Shown: one piece after another, positions 25,548 through 35,736 of the stretch | How positions within the stretch are numbered: position 1 is the stretch's first letter | Layout: every line of letters begins with the position of its first letter | DNA from: Curvibacter sp. CHRR-16 | GTDB lineage: Bacteria > Pseudomonadota > Gammaproteobacteria > Burkholderiales > Burkholderiaceae_C | Direction of reading: 5' to 3' | DNA: 64,000 nt | Assembly (NCBI RefSeq): GCF_018474005.1 | Contig: NZ_JAHCSH010000002.1 | Span: 124,001 to 188,000, forward strand | Notes under the pieces: model-generated | What the model was told of the DNA's origin: nothing | The model's database searches: none | What the model saw: only the letters and a program-made list of their open reading frames with translations | Translations under genes and position numbers: made by a program

Positions 25548-25818
25548 GATCAGTCTGAGTGGACACAGGGATAGAGCTTAACAAAGCGATGGACTGCGGG
25601 GTCACACCCACCGTGAGCCATTGGCGCGCATGGGCAGGCCCCACCTCCACCGTGACGATGCGCTGTTGCGGCCCCACTGCCACTGCAGAAATGAATTTGG
25701 AGGCGCCAACAGCGGCATCCTGAGGCACAAAACGCTGCTTCCACAACTTGAGCAGCCACGGCACACATGCCAGCACCGTGACAAACCCAACCATCCAGAG
25801 CAAAGAACTGCTCATCAT
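25537..25818 (-). CDS. fliO: Flagellar biosynthesis protein FliO
   Basis: A 93-residue protein with one N-terminal membrane helix (about 5-23, [19 protein letters not shown]) and a small soluble domain ([24 protein letters not shown]), the FliO pattern. It is short and divergent, as FliO often is. FliO helps assemble FliP. It overlaps the fliN stop by four bases (ATGA) and fliP by 11. Confidence 0.88.
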   Translation of the reverse strand: MMSSSLLWMVGFVTVLACVPWLLKLWKQRFVPQDAAVGASKFISAVAVGPQQRIVTVEVGPAHARQWLTVGVTPQSIALLSSIPVSTQTDHGT

Positions 25819-26261
25819 CCACCCTTGCTGATACGACGCAGGCGCTCGGACGGAGTCACCACATCGGTCAATCGAATACCGAACTTGTCATTAACCACCA
25901 CCACCTCACCTTGGGCGATCAAATAGCCATTCACTAGCACATCCATGGGTTCACCCGCAAGGGCATCCAACTCCACCACAGAGCCTTGCCCGAGTTGGAG
26001 AATGTGCTTGATAGGTACTTTAGTGCGCCCCAATTCCACCGATAGCTGGACTGGAATATCGAGCACCATACTGATGTCATTGGCATGCGCTTCACCACCT
26101 GGCGTATGGGCAGAGAAAGGTTTGGGAGCGTCGCCGCCCGATAACGGACCACCGCTGGGCTCAGGAGCAGCCTCGGCGGTTTTTTGCTCCATCAGGGCTT
26201 CCGCCCAATCCGCCATACCGTCATCGGCAGGCAATACGTCATCGGTTTGTTCTTCAGCCAT
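25815..26261 (-). CDS. fliN: Flagellar motor switch protein FliN
   Basis: A 148-residue protein with an acidic, proline-rich N-terminus (1-65) and the C-terminal SpoA domain (about 70-145: LDIPVQLSVELGRTKVPIKH, then VNGYLIAQGEVVVVNDKFGI). FliN forms most of the C-ring base and binds FliM and FliH. Start at the ATG at 26261 lies inside the last codons of fliM (8-base overlap); the GTG at 26270 is the alternative. Confidence 0.94.
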   Translation of the reverse strand: MAEEQTDDVLPADDGMADWAEALMEQKTAEAAPEPSGGPLSGGDAPKPFSAHTPGGEAHANDISMVLDIPVQLSVELGRTKVPIKHILQLGQGSVVELDALAGEPMDVLVNGYLIAQGEVVVVNDKFGIRLTDVVTPSERLRRISKGG

Positions 26262-27255
26262 TGCGTTCACCTATCCAGTTCAAATCATTTCCACGTAGCA
26301 ACTTCTCAATACGGATGGCGTATTTGGAATTATGGGTACCGTACTGGCACTCAAAAATCGGCACACCATCCACCGTGGCCTCTATGCGAGGCTGCCGATT
26401 GAGCTCAATAAAGTCACCTGGTTTCAACGCCAATAAATCCTCTACCGTGGCACGGGCTGTTGCCAGTTCTGCCACCAATGTCACCTCCGCCGCTTGGATT
26501 TCCCGTGTCAGTACATTCACCCACCGACGGTCCACTTCAATCGAGTCGCCCTGTGTCGAGGAATACAGCACATCACGGATAGGCTCTAGCGTGGAGTACG
26601 GAAAACAGAAATGGATAGTTCCCGAAATATCGCCAATTTCCAACTGGAACGATGTTGCAATCACAATCTCACTGGGCGTGGCGATGTTGGCAAACTGGGG
26701 CTGCATTTCCGAGCGTTGGTATTCCAACTCCAGCGGGTAAATACCCTTCCACGCTTTTTTGTATTCCTCGGTAATGACATCGACCAAACGATTGATCACA
26801 CGCTGCTCTGTGGCCGAGAAGTCACGCCCTTCGATACGGGTTTGGAATTTGCCAATACCACCGTACAAGGTGTCAATCACACCAAATACCAAAGACGGTT
26901 CACACACGATCAGCCCACTGCCCCGCAAAGGACGAATGGCCACGATGTTGAAGTTGGTGGGCACCGCCAACTCACGCAAAAAAGCGCTATAGCGTTGCAC
27001 CGCGACAGGACCGACCGAAATTTCCGGGCTGCGACGAATGAAGTTAAACAAACCCACCCGCATGTTGCGGGCAAAGCGCTCGTTGACGATTTCCATCGTG
27101 GGCATACGCCCACGCACGATGCGCTCTTGGCTAGAGATGTTGTAGGCACGAACCTCCCCGTTCTCCGGGGCTTCTTCAACGGTTTTCTGACTCTCGCCCG
27201 TTACGCCCTCGAGGAGCGCATCCACCTCTTCCTGAGAAAGAAACGACTCACTCAT
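26254..27255 (-). CDS. fliM: Flagellar motor switch protein FliM
   Basis: A 333-residue FliM. The N-terminal CheY-P binding peptide LSQEEVDALL is at residues 6-15. The middle CheC-like domain (about 45-230) and the C-terminal SpoA domain (about 255-325) are visible; the family phrase IVRGRMPTMEIVNERFARNM starts near residue 47. It transmits CheY-P binding to FliG for rotation reversal. A GAGGTG site precedes the ATG. It follows fliL by 11 bases. Confidence 0.96.
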   Translation of the reverse strand: MSESFLSQEEVDALLEGVTGESQKTVEEAPENGEVRAYNISSQERIVRGRMPTMEIVNERFARNMRVGLFNFIRRSPEISVGPVAVQRYSAFLRELAVPTNFNIVAIRPLRGSGLIVCEPSLVFGVIDTLYGGIGKFQTRIEGRDFSATEQRVINRLVDVITEEYKKAWKGIYPLELEYQRSEMQPQFANIATPSEIVIATSFQLEIGDISGTIHFCFPYSTLEPIRDVLYSSTQGDSIEVDRRWVNVLTREIQAAEVTLVAELATARATVEDLLALKPGDFIELNRQPRIEATVDGVPIFECQYGTHNSKYAIRIEKLLRGNDLNWIGERNG

Positions 27256-27266
27256 GGTTCACCTCA

Positions 27267-27848
27267 TTACTGAACTATGAAACTCGAAAACAGCACGCCC
27301 ACCACGGGGTACTGGACTTGTACTTTCTTCTTTTTGGAAGTGGTCTCATTGCCATGACCACCACCAAAAGGCTCAGCAGCAGCCTCCACGATATCGTCTG
27401 CCAGTTTTTGCTTGCCTTCAGCTTTGAGCAATTCATCGGCCGTACGTTGCGAAATCAGCATCAAGATACTGCTGCGAATTGCAGGCAAATACGCCTTCAC
27501 GGTATCGATCATGTGGGCGTCTTCCAACTCCAAAGTCACCCCGATCTGGGCCACACGCTCACCACCTTCATCGGCCAAATTGACCACCATAGGATCCAAT
27601 GGCAAATAGGCTGGCACAGCTTTGGGATCGACTTTGACTGGTACTTTGGCAGGCTCGGCATGCGTTGCAGCAGACGTTTCCTCTTCTTCGGCACTGCTGG
27701 AGTGCTTTTTCAAGAGAAAAAACGCAGCCCCTCCGGCTAGCAGCAACAGCACCAATACCGCCACCAAAATGATGATCAGCAGCTTCTTACTCTTAGGAGG
27801 CGCTCCATCCGCGGCAGCGGCTTCTTCTTTTTCAGGCTTGGCTGACAC
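27267..27848 (-). CDS. fliL: Flagellar basal body-associated protein FliL
   Basis: A 193-residue single-pass protein: a short charged cytoplasmic N-terminus, a membrane helix at about 25-48 (LLIIILVAVLVLLLLAGGAAF), an acidic linker, and a periplasmic domain with MVNLADEGGERVAQIGVTLE. It ends in the typical IVQ. FliL rings surround stators and support torque. The frame is open to a TTG at 27878, but the GTG at 27848 follows AAAGGAG at ideal spacing and yields the usual length. Confidence 0.93.
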   Translation of the reverse strand: MSAKPEKEEAAAADGAPPKSKKLLIIILVAVLVLLLLAGGAAFFLLKKHSSSAEEEETSAATHAEPAKVPVKVDPKAVPAYLPLDPMVVNLADEGGERVAQIGVTLELEDAHMIDTVKAYLPAIRSSILMLISQRTADELLKAEGKQKLADDIVEAAAEPFGGGHGNETTSKKKKVQVQYPVVGVLFSSFIVQ

Positions 27849-27950
27849 TTGGACTCCTTTGACTAATACAGTTTGCAATTATTGGACAACTTAGTCCCGT
27901 GCAAACGATAAATAAGACCATTGCACACGGCGAGTTTGTGCCATTGCTGA

Positions 27951-29138
27951 TTAAACATACAGATCCAAACCACTACCCGTGCGTGGCGTTGGGCTGCGTG
28001 TGGACAAACCGGCTTGAGGACTGAGCGCCGCCACTTGCGCCTTGCGCCCTGAATCGGATGATCGTGAACGGCCATCCGAAGGCCCGTCCCCACCAGCACC
28101 TGATTGCCCAAACTGCCCCACAGAGACCCCCGCCAACCCCATTCCATGGGCATTGAGTGTTTCGCGCAATTGGTGGTTCGAGGCCTCCAAAGCTGAGCGC
28201 ACCTCCGGCACATCGGTGCGGAAAGCCACTTGGGCTTCATTTCCCTGCATAGATACAGTGATCCCCAAAGGATCGCCATCCATTCCCATGACGGTAACGT
28301 CGGCATTTTGTACATCCCCGTTACCCCAAAAAACCACATCCTCTTGCTGGTAACGATCCAATTCGAGTACGGCTCCTGTAGCCACTATCCCATCAACCCC
28401 CATGATGCCGCCATTGTGTGCATCTTGGCCGACCATCCCAGCGTCTGGCATAGGACTTGCCGCATCTTGCTTCTTGACCCACTCGGGGTCTCGCGACAAG
28501 GGTTTGTGCAACAAAGTAGCCTCTGCCACCACCGTTTGGGTGACTTGCATGGGAACCATCTCTGGCAGAGGATGAACTCCTGCTTGTTTTCGCTCTTGCA
28601 TCCAGAGAGCATCCTCTTTGCGCTGCAGGGCATCCGCCACACCCGCCACAGCGACCGCACCCGCCAGCAATGCTTCATTGGCTTTTTTGGCTTTGCTCGC
28701 AGCAGCCTTGGAGCCGCCCAATACATCGGCACCAGCATCCTTGCCCAAACTTAAGGTTGAGGTACCACCTGCAGAGGCGGCGCTGGTGCTGGCATTGGGA
28801 ATGCCGTCCGCAGCACGCGGGGTAACTGCAGCCATAGCAGCCCAGGCGCTGGGGTCTAAGCTTGCTACAGGAGCCGTTGTTGCATCTTGTGCAAGCAGCG
28901 CAGTGCTATCGTCAGCCACCACTGCCGCAGAATCATCCACTGGTAAAGCCGCATCGGCCATTGACAGCAAAGCCAAAAAATCCAGTGCAGCAGCATTGCC
29001 AGCAGCACCCGATGTGTCGGCGTTGCCGCTATTGGCCGTCTCCGTGCTGGCTTTTTTCTCTGGCGCGCTCTTTTTGTCAGCAGCCGGACGATTGGAGGCG
29101 TGTTGTGGGGCAGGTGGTACAGGGCTCATCGTGCTCAT
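27951..29138 (-). CDS. fliK: Flagellar hook-length control protein FliK
   Basis: A 395-residue protein with a long low-complexity Ala/Ser/Lys-rich N-terminal region (the secreted ruler part) and a compact C-terminal domain (about 285-350) carrying LGITVSMQGNEAQVAFRTD and EVRSALEASNHQLRETLNAH, the Flg_hook motif. It measures hook length and flips FlhB specificity. It overlaps fliJ by four bases (ATGA). About 100 bases separate it from fliL. Confidence 0.88.
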   Translation of the reverse strand: MSTMSPVPPAPQHASNRPAADKKSAPEKKASTETANSGNADTSGAAGNAAALDFLALLSMADAALPVDDSAAVVADDSTALLAQDATTAPVASLDPSAWAAMAAVTPRAADGIPNASTSAASAGGTSTLSLGKDAGADVLGGSKAAASKAKKANEALLAGAVAVAGVADALQRKEDALWMQERKQAGVHPLPEMVPMQVTQTVVAEATLLHKPLSRDPEWVKKQDAASPMPDAGMVGQDAHNGGIMGVDGIVATGAVLELDRYQQEDVVFWGNGDVQNADVTVMGMDGDPLGITVSMQGNEAQVAFRTDVPEVRSALEASNHQLRETLNAHGMGLAGVSVGQFGQSGAGGDGPSDGRSRSSDSGRKAQVAALSPQAGLSTRSPTPRTGSGLDLYV

Positions 29139-29602
29139 ACGTGTTCTCCATTGAGTGCCAAACGGCGCATGCTCAGTTGCATCGCCATTTCATCCATGGC
29201 TTTTTGTTCGTAACGAGCTTGCTGCTGCTGCGCTTGTAGCTGACGTTGTTGCCAAACTTTTTGCAAAACCGTCAGGCGCTGCTCAGCCTGCACCAAGGTT
29301 TGCCGTGCAGTATCTTCATGACGCCGCATTTGTGCTACCACCCCCTCTTGCATGCCGGTGGCTTGCTGCAAGCGGGACATGAATTGATTTTGGTGCGTTA
29401 CCCAATCCACCGACACCCCAGCCATGCCTTGGCGTGCCCAACGCGCATCCATTTCGGCGGCGTAGCTTTGCAACTGCTCAAGCTGCTGCATGGCTGCTGC
29501 CGTCTGTTGACGGCGTGCCATCAAGGCTTTGGCGCAAGCATCGCGTTGGCGTTGGGCTTGTTCAATCGCCAATTGCAGGGCGCGGTGCGGGGTGTTAGCC
29601 AT
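29135..29602 (-). CDS. fliJ: Flagellar export chaperone FliJ
   Basis: A 155-residue, highly helical coiled-coil protein rich in Gln, Arg and Ala, with no cysteine cluster. FliJ is a central stalk of the FliI ATPase and escorts chaperones. Identification rests on position between fliI and fliK, size and coiled-coil composition; sequence conservation in FliJ is always low. It starts 1 base after the fliI stop and overlaps fliK by four bases. Confidence 0.85.
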   Translation of the reverse strand: MANTPHRALQLAIEQAQRQRDACAKALMARRQQTAAAMQQLEQLQSYAAEMDARWARQGMAGVSVDWVTHQNQFMSRLQQATGMQEGVVAQMRRHEDTARQTLVQAEQRLTVLQKVWQQRQLQAQQQQARYEQKAMDEMAMQLSMRRLALNGEHV

Positions 29603-29603
29603 C

Positions 29604-31028
29604 TCAACCTCCTGCCTTCACCCACAACGCTTGTTGCATGGTCTGCAAAGCGTGGGGCATATCCGCACATTCGTGCATGTCTTGTTGCAGGAATTGCTCT
29701 AGTGCGGGAAAAACGGCAATCGCCTCATCCAACTGCGGATCACTCCCCGCAGCATAAGCACCGATCTGGATGAGATCGCGCCCGCGCTGGTAGCGGGCGT
29801 ACAGACTGCGAAAACGCCGCGCCAGCTCCCAGTGGTCTTTTTCCACCACGCTGTGCATCACGCGGGAAGCCGATTGCTCAATATCAATCGCCGGGTAATG
29901 ACCCGACTCCGCCAAACGGCGCGATAGCACGATATGGCCATCCAAAATGGCACGGGCTGCATCGGCAATCGGGTCTTGCTGGTCATCGCCTTCGGACAGA
30001 ACGGTGTAAAACGCAGTGATGGACCCAACCCCATGCAAACCATTGCCACTGCGCTCCACCAGTTGGGGCAACTTGGCAAAACACGATGGTGGATAGCCTT
30101 TGGTAGCCGGAGGCTCGCCCACAGCCAACGCAATCTCGCGCTGAGCCATGGCATAGCGGGTGAGCGAATCCATAAGCAAAAGGACATGCAGACCTTGGTC
30201 GCGAAAATGCTCAGCAATGGCAGTGGCGTAGTTGGCACCTTGCATGCGCAGCAAAGGCGGCGCATCGGCAGGTGCGGCCACCACTACTGAGCGGTGGCGA
30301 CCATCCTCACCCAAGATGTCCTCGATGAACTCCTTCACTTCGCGGCCCCGCTCGCCGATCAACCCAACCACGATCACATCGGCCTGGGTGTAGCGGGCCA
30401 TCATGCCCAACAACACGCTCTTACCAACGCCCGAGCCAGCAAACAACCCCAGACGCTGGCCTCGCCCTACGGTCAGCAAGGCGTTGATGGAGCGCACCCC
30501 GGTATCGAGCACGTCACGCACAGGTGCTCTGTCCATGGCGTTGATGGGTTTGCGATTCAAGGGTTTGGCGCCCACATCTTGCAGTGGGCCTTGGTGATCC
30601 AAGGGAATGCCTTGTGGATCAACCACGCGACCCAACAACCCCGCCCCCAAAGGCAAGCACAGCAAGCCCGCTGGGCTGGTTTCTTCTTGGCTCACATCGC
30701 CCAGTCGAGGACGAGGCACATAAGCGGGTGCCACCTTGACGGCAGCGCCACTAGAGAGGCCCTGCACATCACCCGCAGGCATGAGGTAAGCCCTGTCGCC
30801 TGCAAATCCCACCACCTCGGCCAACACCTGTTCACCCTGCAACGAGGTGATTTCACATTGCGCCCCCACGGGCACGCGCAAGCCCGTGGCCTCCAGCACC
30901 AAGCCGGTAAGCTTGGACAAACTGCCACGGACTTCTAGCTCTGGCTGTGCCGGCAATTGCTGGTGCAAGCGTTGAAAAAATTGCGACCAAGCTGCGGTGT
31001 CTGGTGTCGACTCAATCGTGTTCGTCAT
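29604..31028 (-). CDS. fliI: Flagellum-specific ATPase FliI
   Basis: A 474-residue F1-beta-like ATPase. Walker [10 protein letters not shown] is near residue 175, Walker B in [17 protein letters not shown], and the family stretch [15 protein letters not shown] lies between them. It unfolds or delivers export substrates with FliH and FliJ. The ATG at 31028 has an AGGAGG site; the frame is open to 31109 but that part overlaps fliH. The gene overlaps the end of fliH by 17 bases. Confidence 0.96.
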   Translation of the reverse strand: MTNTIESTPDTAAWSQFFQRLHQQLPAQPELEVRGSLSKLTGLVLEATGLRVPVGAQCEITSLQGEQVLAEVVGFAGDRAYLMPAGDVQGLSSGAAVKVAPAYVPRPRLGDVSQEETSPAGLLCLPLGAGLLGRVVDPQGIPLDHQGPLQDVGAKPLNRKPINAMDRAPVRDVLDTGVRSINALLTVGRGQRLGLFAGSGVGKSVLLGMMARYTQADVIVVGLIGERGREVKEFIEDILGEDGRHRSVVVAAPADAPPLLRMQGANYATAIAEHFRDQGLHVLLLMDSLTRYAMAQREIALAVGEPPATKGYPPSCFAKLPQLVERSGNGLHGVGSITAFYTVLSEGDDQQDPIADAARAILDGHIVLSRRLAESGHYPAIDIEQSASRVMHSVVEKDHWELARRFRSLYARYQRGRDLIQIGAYAAGSDPQLDEAIAVFPALEQFLQQDMHECADMPHALQTMQQALWVKAGG

Positions 31029-31743
31029 GCGCCACCTCCTCGTCCCACTGCTGCCCAATGCCCCATGCAGCCACCGCCTTTTGCCAACGGCGCGAAACCG
31101 ATGCATCAATCACCATACCCGCCGCTTGCACCACGCAGCCACCGCGATCCAAACTGACATCCGCCACAAAACGCATGTCTAGTGCCGGGTAATGGGCACG
31201 CAAATCGTCGGCCACCAGCGCCAAGTCCTCTGGGTGCAGTTTGACTTGCGCCAGCTTGGTATCGGTGGTGAGCATGTCCAATGCCTCTTTGACCACAGGC
31301 AGCACCGCATCGGGGGTGAGGGTAAGCTCTTGGCGAACAACCTGCTTGGCCAAGGCGCACACCAGTTGCAGCACTTGGTCTGCCAGCAGCTTTTCGACTG
31401 CTGCGTGTTGGCTGCTTATGCCCTGCACCACTTGGGCAATCGCCTGTGCAGCCTCTTGGGCTGTATGGGCCTGGAATTGGGCCAGCATGGCATCGGCAGC
31501 CGCTTGGGTACGCTCGGTGGCTTCGGCCTCGCCTTTGGCTTGGCCTGCAGCAAAACCTTCGGCGTAGCCTTGTGCATAGCCCAGTTGGTGCGCTTGCTGA
31601 TCGCGCTCTTGGCTTTCTGCCTCTTCCTGTGCTTTGAGTTTGGCGGCAAAACGCGCCGCCCGCTGGTCTACTTCTTCAAAAGTCCACGGTGAGACTTGGC
31701 TACCAGCCACTTGGGGAATGAAAGCAGATGCACTCTTGCTCAT
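31012..31743 (-). CDS. fliH: Flagellar assembly protein FliH
   Basis: A 243-residue protein with a glutamine/alanine-rich coiled-coil middle that includes the glycine-repeat segment [20 protein letters not shown] (G-x3-G helix packing, typical of FliH), and a C-terminal V-ATPase E-subunit-like domain (about 120-230) with [13 protein letters not shown]. FliH holds FliI and docks it on FliN. Overlaps fliG by one base and fliI by 17. Confidence 0.92.
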   Translation of the reverse strand: MSKSASAFIPQVAGSQVSPWTFEEVDQRAARFAAKLKAQEEAESQERDQQAHQLGYAQGYAEGFAAGQAKGEAEATERTQAAADAMLAQFQAHTAQEAAQAIAQVVQGISSQHAAVEKLLADQVLQLVCALAKQVVRQELTLTPDAVLPVVKEALDMLTTDTKLAQVKLHPEDLALVADDLRAHYPALDMRFVADVSLDRGGCVVQAAGMVIDASVSRRWQKAVAAWGIGQQWDEEVAHDEHD

Positions 31744-32747
31744 CAGATCATGGCGTCGTCGCCACCTCCAGTTGCAATCACAATTTGTCCTTCGTCAGCC
31801 AAACGGCGCACGGTTTTGAGAATGTCTTTTTGCTGCGCCTCCACTTCGGACAAGCGCATGGGCCCACGCGATTCGAGGTCTTCGCGCAGACTCTCGGCTG
31901 CACGCGAAGACATGTTGGCCAGGATTTTTTCTTTGAGATCGGGCTGTGCGCCCTTGAGAGCCACCACCAACTGATCGCTCGATACTTCCTTGAGCACGGT
32001 CTGGATGGCTTTGTCATCGAGTTTGATGAGATCATCAAAGACAAACATCTTGTCCATGATTTTTTGCGCCAAATCGGCATCGTGGCTGCGGATGGACTCA
32101 ACCACCGTACCCTCGATGACTGTCCCCATCATGTTGATGATTTCGGCTGCGGTTTTGACACCGCCCAAGGACGACTTGCGAATCTTGTCGCCACCAGCCA
32201 GCACATTGAACAGCACCTCGTTCAAGTCCTTCAAGGCAGTGGGCTGGATACCTTCCATGGTGGCAATACGCAGCATCACCTCGTTGCGCTGGCGCTCGCT
32301 CAGTTGCTTCAAGATGTCGGCCACTTGGTCATATTCCAAGTGCACCAAAATTGCCGCCACGATCTGCGGGTGTTCATTGCGCAGCAATTCAGCCACCGAG
32401 AGCGGATCCATCCATTTCAAGCTCTCAATGCCGGAAACATCGCCGCCTTGCAAAATCCGGTCAATCAGCAAGGCCGCCTTGTCATCCCCCAAGGCCAGCT
32501 TGAGCACCGAACGCACGTATTCGCTGGAGTTGGACACCAGCAAGCTTTGCGATGCCGCCACAGCGGTGAACTTGGAAATCACCTCATCGACCCGCTCTTT
32601 GGACAGGTTGGTGGTTTTAGCAATTGCCTCACCCAAGCGCTGCACCTCTTTGGGTGACAGGTGCTTGAATACCTCCGATGCCTCGGCTTCCCCCAAGGAC
32701 ATCATGAGGATTGCAGCGTCTTTGATTCCGTCTTCGTTATTGGCCAT
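31743..32747 (-). CDS. fliG: Flagellar motor switch protein FliG
   Basis: A 334-residue FliG with the three-domain layout: N-terminal FliF-binding domain, middle domain with the EHPQ motif (LLRNEHPQIVAAILVHL), and C-terminal torque domain with the charged ridge EKILANMSSRAAESLREDLE and RGPMRLSEVEAQQ. It couples stator MotA to the rotor. It follows fliF by 13 bases. Confidence 0.97.
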   Translation of the reverse strand: MANNEDGIKDAAILMMSLGEAEASEVFKHLSPKEVQRLGEAIAKTTNLSKERVDEVISKFTAVAASQSLLVSNSSEYVRSVLKLALGDDKAALLIDRILQGGDVSGIESLKWMDPLSVAELLRNEHPQIVAAILVHLEYDQVADILKQLSERQRNEVMLRIATMEGIQPTALKDLNEVLFNVLAGGDKIRKSSLGGVKTAAEIINMMGTVIEGTVVESIRSHDADLAQKIMDKMFVFDDLIKLDDKAIQTVLKEVSSDQLVVALKGAQPDLKEKILANMSSRAAESLREDLESRGPMRLSEVEAQQKDILKTVRRLADEGQIVIATGGGDDAMI

Positions 32748-32760
32748 GGTTCATTGTGCG

Positions 32761-34467
32761 TCAAGCAGTTGCTGGCGCATCTTCTCCGTTGATCCAGGCT
32801 TTGACAATATTGGCCACGGCCGCAGGGTTATCGCGGGTAAGTTGGCGAGCCTCATTCAAGCGCTTCTCAGCCTCACTCATTTCAGCGCTCATCTCCTCGT
32901 AGCTAGCGCCGTTGGTCAGGGCTGGGCGATCCGGTTGTTCGGCCTCCAGCGCATCCAACTGACCACCTTGCAAGACCTCGGCCAACTCGGCAGATGAGGT
33001 GGTTTCTACCGGCTTGAACATGGCTTTCATCACAGGTCGCACCACCCCAAAGAGCACCAGTGCAGCCAAGGCCAAGGTACCCAGTGGCCAAGCCGAGTTT
33101 TTGGCCAACTCAAGCATCTCGGGCTTTTGCCACATTGGCAGAGCTTCCACAGGTTTTTCAGGGGCAAACGCTGCATTGATAACGTTGACCGAGTCCCCAC
33201 GGTCTTGGCTATAGCCCACAGCCTCACGAACCAAGGTCGTCAGTTTTTCCAGCTGGGCATCGCTCAGCGGCTCATTGGTCGTTTTGCCTTCGGCATTGGT
33301 CACCGGTTGGTGATTCACTACCACGGCTGCGGTAATGCGTTTGATGACACCCGATGCACCGCGCACCACCTTGACAGTTTTGTCCACCTCGTAGTTGGTG
33401 ATGCTTTCTTTCTTGCTGGTGGAATTCGCACCCCCGGCAGCTTGCCCCGTTGCTGCTAGAGTTTGGGCCTGTCCATTGATGGGGGCTGCACTCTGAGCAG
33501 GTGGTTGGTTGGTGGTAGCACCCGGAATACCCGTCGGTGGCGTGGGTTGCGCACCGCTGCCACTTTCCACAATCTGCTGGCTGCGTACGGCAGCCGTATC
33601 AGGCGTTTGGTTGGGGTTGTGCGACTCGGTGGTCGATTCGGTTTGGGAGAAATCCAAATCCGCTGTCACTTGGGCACGCACATTTTCCTTGCCCAAAACA
33701 GGCTCCAAGATGTCCAAGATGCGTTTGTTGTACAGCTGTTCTACCTGCTGCACATACTGCAATCGCTCTTCATCCACACCACTGGCATCGGGCTTTTGAG
33801 ACAGCAACTTGCCGCTGTCATCGAGCACGCTCACGGCATCGGGCGAGAGCTCAGGTACGCTGGAAGACACCAAATGGATGATGCCGGCAATCTGGTTGCG
33901 GTCTAGGAAATAGCCACGTTTGAGGCCAATCAGCACCGAAGCCGATGGTTTTTGCTGCTCACGAAAAAAACCATTCTGATTGGGAATAGCCAAGTGCACG
34001 CGGGCACTCTCTACCGCCGCCATGGACTGAATTGAGCGCGTCAGCTCCCCTTCCAAACCACGCTGAAATGTCAACCGCTCTTGGAACTGCGTCATGCCAA
34101 AGCGATTGGATTCCAACATTTCAAAGCCAGACACCGATCCCTTGGGCAAACCTTGGGAGGCGAGCTTGAGGCGTACTTCGTGCACTTTGTCGGCAGGAAC
34201 CAAGATGGCACCGCCACCCTCACTGTACTTGTAGGGCACGTTCATGGCCGACAACTGGGCTATGACAGCACCACCATCTTTATCAGACAGGCTGGCATAC
34301 AGCGTGCGCCACTCCGTCTGGCGTCCCATGATGACGCCGACGATGACGATGACAACGAACAGCACTACCCCGACCGCCAAGCGCATGCGCTTGGGGCGCT
34401 CCAATTCTGCAAAGCGTTGCAGCAAATTGGGGGTGGTGGGAATGGTGGCAACGGTATTCGTATCCAT
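32761..34467 (-). CDS. fliF: Flagellar MS-ring protein FliF
   Basis: A 568-residue FliF. The first membrane helix (about 28-48, MRLAVGVVLFVVIVIVGVI) is followed by the ring-building motifs with YASLSDKDGGAVIAQLSAMN and ESARVHLAIPNQNGF. A variable Pro/Gln/Thr-rich loop (about 295-350) precedes the second membrane helix (about 460). The C-terminal FliG-binding tail ends ARQLTRDNPAAVANIVKAWI. First gene of the minus-strand run fliF to fliR; divergent from fliE with a 132-base control region. Confidence 0.97.
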   Translation of the reverse strand: MDTNTVATIPTTPNLLQRFAELERPKRMRLAVGVVLFVVIVIVGVIMGRQTEWRTLYASLSDKDGGAVIAQLSAMNVPYKYSEGGGAILVPADKVHEVRLKLASQGLPKGSVSGFEMLESNRFGMTQFQERLTFQRGLEGELTRSIQSMAAVESARVHLAIPNQNGFFREQQKPSASVLIGLKRGYFLDRNQIAGIIHLVSSSVPELSPDAVSVLDDSGKLLSQKPDASGVDEERLQYVQQVEQLYNKRILDILEPVLGKENVRAQVTADLDFSQTESTTESHNPNQTPDTAAVRSQQIVESGSGAQPTPPTGIPGATTNQPPAQSAAPINGQAQTLAATGQAAGGANSTSKKESITNYEVDKTVKVVRGASGVIKRITAAVVVNHQPVTNAEGKTTNEPLSDAQLEKLTTLVREAVGYSQDRGDSVNVINAAFAPEKPVEALPMWQKPEMLELAKNSAWPLGTLALAALVLFGVVRPVMKAMFKPVETTSSAELAEVLQGGQLDALEAEQPDRPALTNGASYEEMSAEMSEAEKRLNEARQLTRDNPAAVANIVKAWINGEDAPATA

Positions 34468-34599
34468 GCAGCCGATTATTCAAATCAGCTCACAGAACTT
34501 GAGGGGAAAAAGACCGACTTTTACCGTCTATTTCGCATCTATGGTGGCAAGGGGCTCCACCTAGGATTGCGCCACATTGCAACCGTACAGGTGCCCACT

Positions 34600-34911
34600 A
34601 TGGACGTCAAACTAAGCCCGGTATCTTCACCCCTGCGAACCAGCAGCACCACTGCCACTCGCCCTATGACCAATGCGCAAGGCACTGGCACAGGGTTTGC
34701 CACGGCTTTTCGCGATGCTCTACAAAATGTCAGCGCCCAACAAAATGAATCAACGCGGCTGCAAGAGCAAGTGCAGTTGGAAAACCCGAACGTGAGTTTG
34801 GAAGAAACCATGGTTTCCATCCAAAAAGCCCAAATCGGCTTTCAATCCACTCTGCACGTTCGCAACCGACTGGTGCAGGCTTACACCGACATCATGAACA
34901 TGCAGGTGTAA
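34600..34911 (+). CDS. fliE: Flagellar hook-basal body protein FliE
   Basis: A 103-residue FliE. The C-terminal half bears the family signature: NVSLEETMVSIQKAQIGFQS and LVQAYTDIMNMQV. FliE links the MS ring to the rod. The long frame opening at 34081 is mostly antisense to fliF; the ATG at 34600 (MDVKLSPVSS) gives the standard size. It is the only plus-strand gene here, divergent from fliF and convergent with fliT (15-base gap). No recognisable promoter found in the 132-base region 34468-34599. Confidence 0.94.
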   Translation: MDVKLSPVSSPLRTSSTTATRPMTNAQGTGTGFATAFRDALQNVSAQQNESTRLQEQVQLENPNVSLEETMVSIQKAQIGFQSTLHVRNRLVQAYTDIMNMQV

Positions 34912-34926
34912 CCCTGTCCCTCTCAC

Positions 34927-35226
34927 TCAATGCAAAAACGCTGGTGTACTTTCTGGATACTCATCCAACTGCGCCAACCACGGCTCTGCCAAATTGCGTA
35001 TCTGTGCATCGTTGCGCAATATGCGCTGCATGATGCGCGTCTTCTCCACCCGCTCCAAAGGGCCTAGCTCCTCTGTTTTGGCTCGGTGACGCAACTGCTC
35101 AATGAGCACTGCACACGCCCCCTCACAGCGCATGACCCCCTCCCAATCTTGGGCTTTAGCGGCTTCCAGCATCCGCAAGCTACTAGCCTCTATCGCCCGG
35201 TAAAAGTCAATCAAAACGCCAGTCAT
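34927..35226 (-). CDS. fliT: Flagellar chaperone FliT
   Basis: A 99-residue helical protein (IEASSLRMLEAAKAQDWEGV, RIMQRILRNDAQIRNL) in the expected place after fliS. FliT chaperones FliD and, in enterics, binds FlhDC to repress class II genes. Sequence is short and divergent, so identity rests on size, helix pattern and position. A strong GAGGAGG site precedes the ATG. It ends 15 bases from the convergent fliE. Confidence 0.82.
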   Translation of the reverse strand: MTGVLIDFYRAIEASSLRMLEAAKAQDWEGVMRCEGACAVLIEQLRHRAKTEELGPLERVEKTRIMQRILRNDAQIRNLAEPWLAQLDEYPESTPAFLH

Positions 35227-35236
35227 GGTGACCTCC

Positions 35237-35656
35237 TCAGGCTGCGCGCACCAGCTGGGTAGAGGGTACTTTCATTTCTTTCCACCCCGACGCAACGGGG
35301 GCAATTAATTGGCTGACCTCATCCAAACCTGCTTCATCGTTTTTGGCATTGGCCAAAACCAAGCGACGGATGCAGTAGTCGTACAAGGCATTGAGGTTTT
35401 TGGCGATTTCACCACCACGCTCCATATCCAAAGGGGCTTTCAAGCCTTCCTCCAAAATACGCAGCGCTGCGTTGACTTGGTAGCACTTGCCTGTGATGTC
35501 TTGGGCTTGCAGAGCAAGCTTGGCACAAGCAAGGTGGCGTTGCAGGGCTTCAAACAGCAGTGTCACCAACTGGTGTGGATCAGCCATGGCTACGCTGGCT
35601 TCCACACTGGCTCGTTTGTAGGCGGCGGCAGAACGGGTATTGACTGAGCTGTACAT
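35237..35656 (-). CDS. fliS: Flagellin export chaperone FliS
   Basis: A 139-residue FliS. The family pattern is clear: AAAYKRASVEASVAMADPHQ near the start, LVTLLFEALQRHLACAKLAL and GEIAKNLNALYDYCIRRLV. It caps unfolded flagellin in the cytoplasm before export. The ATG at 35656 (MYSSVNTRS) follows GAGGA; the upstream frame to 35695 lacks a better site. It precedes fliT by 10 bases. Confidence 0.93.
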   Translation of the reverse strand: MYSSVNTRSAAAYKRASVEASVAMADPHQLVTLLFEALQRHLACAKLALQAQDITGKCYQVNAALRILEEGLKAPLDMERGGEIAKNLNALYDYCIRRLVLANAKNDEAGLDEVSQLIAPVASGWKEMKVPSTQLVRAA

Positions 35657-35736
35657 ATCTCGATCCTCGGTTGCTTGTGAACTAGGTATCGGCATGCTGG
35701 CCAGAAACTAAAGGGGCAATTTGCAGCCCCTGTGCA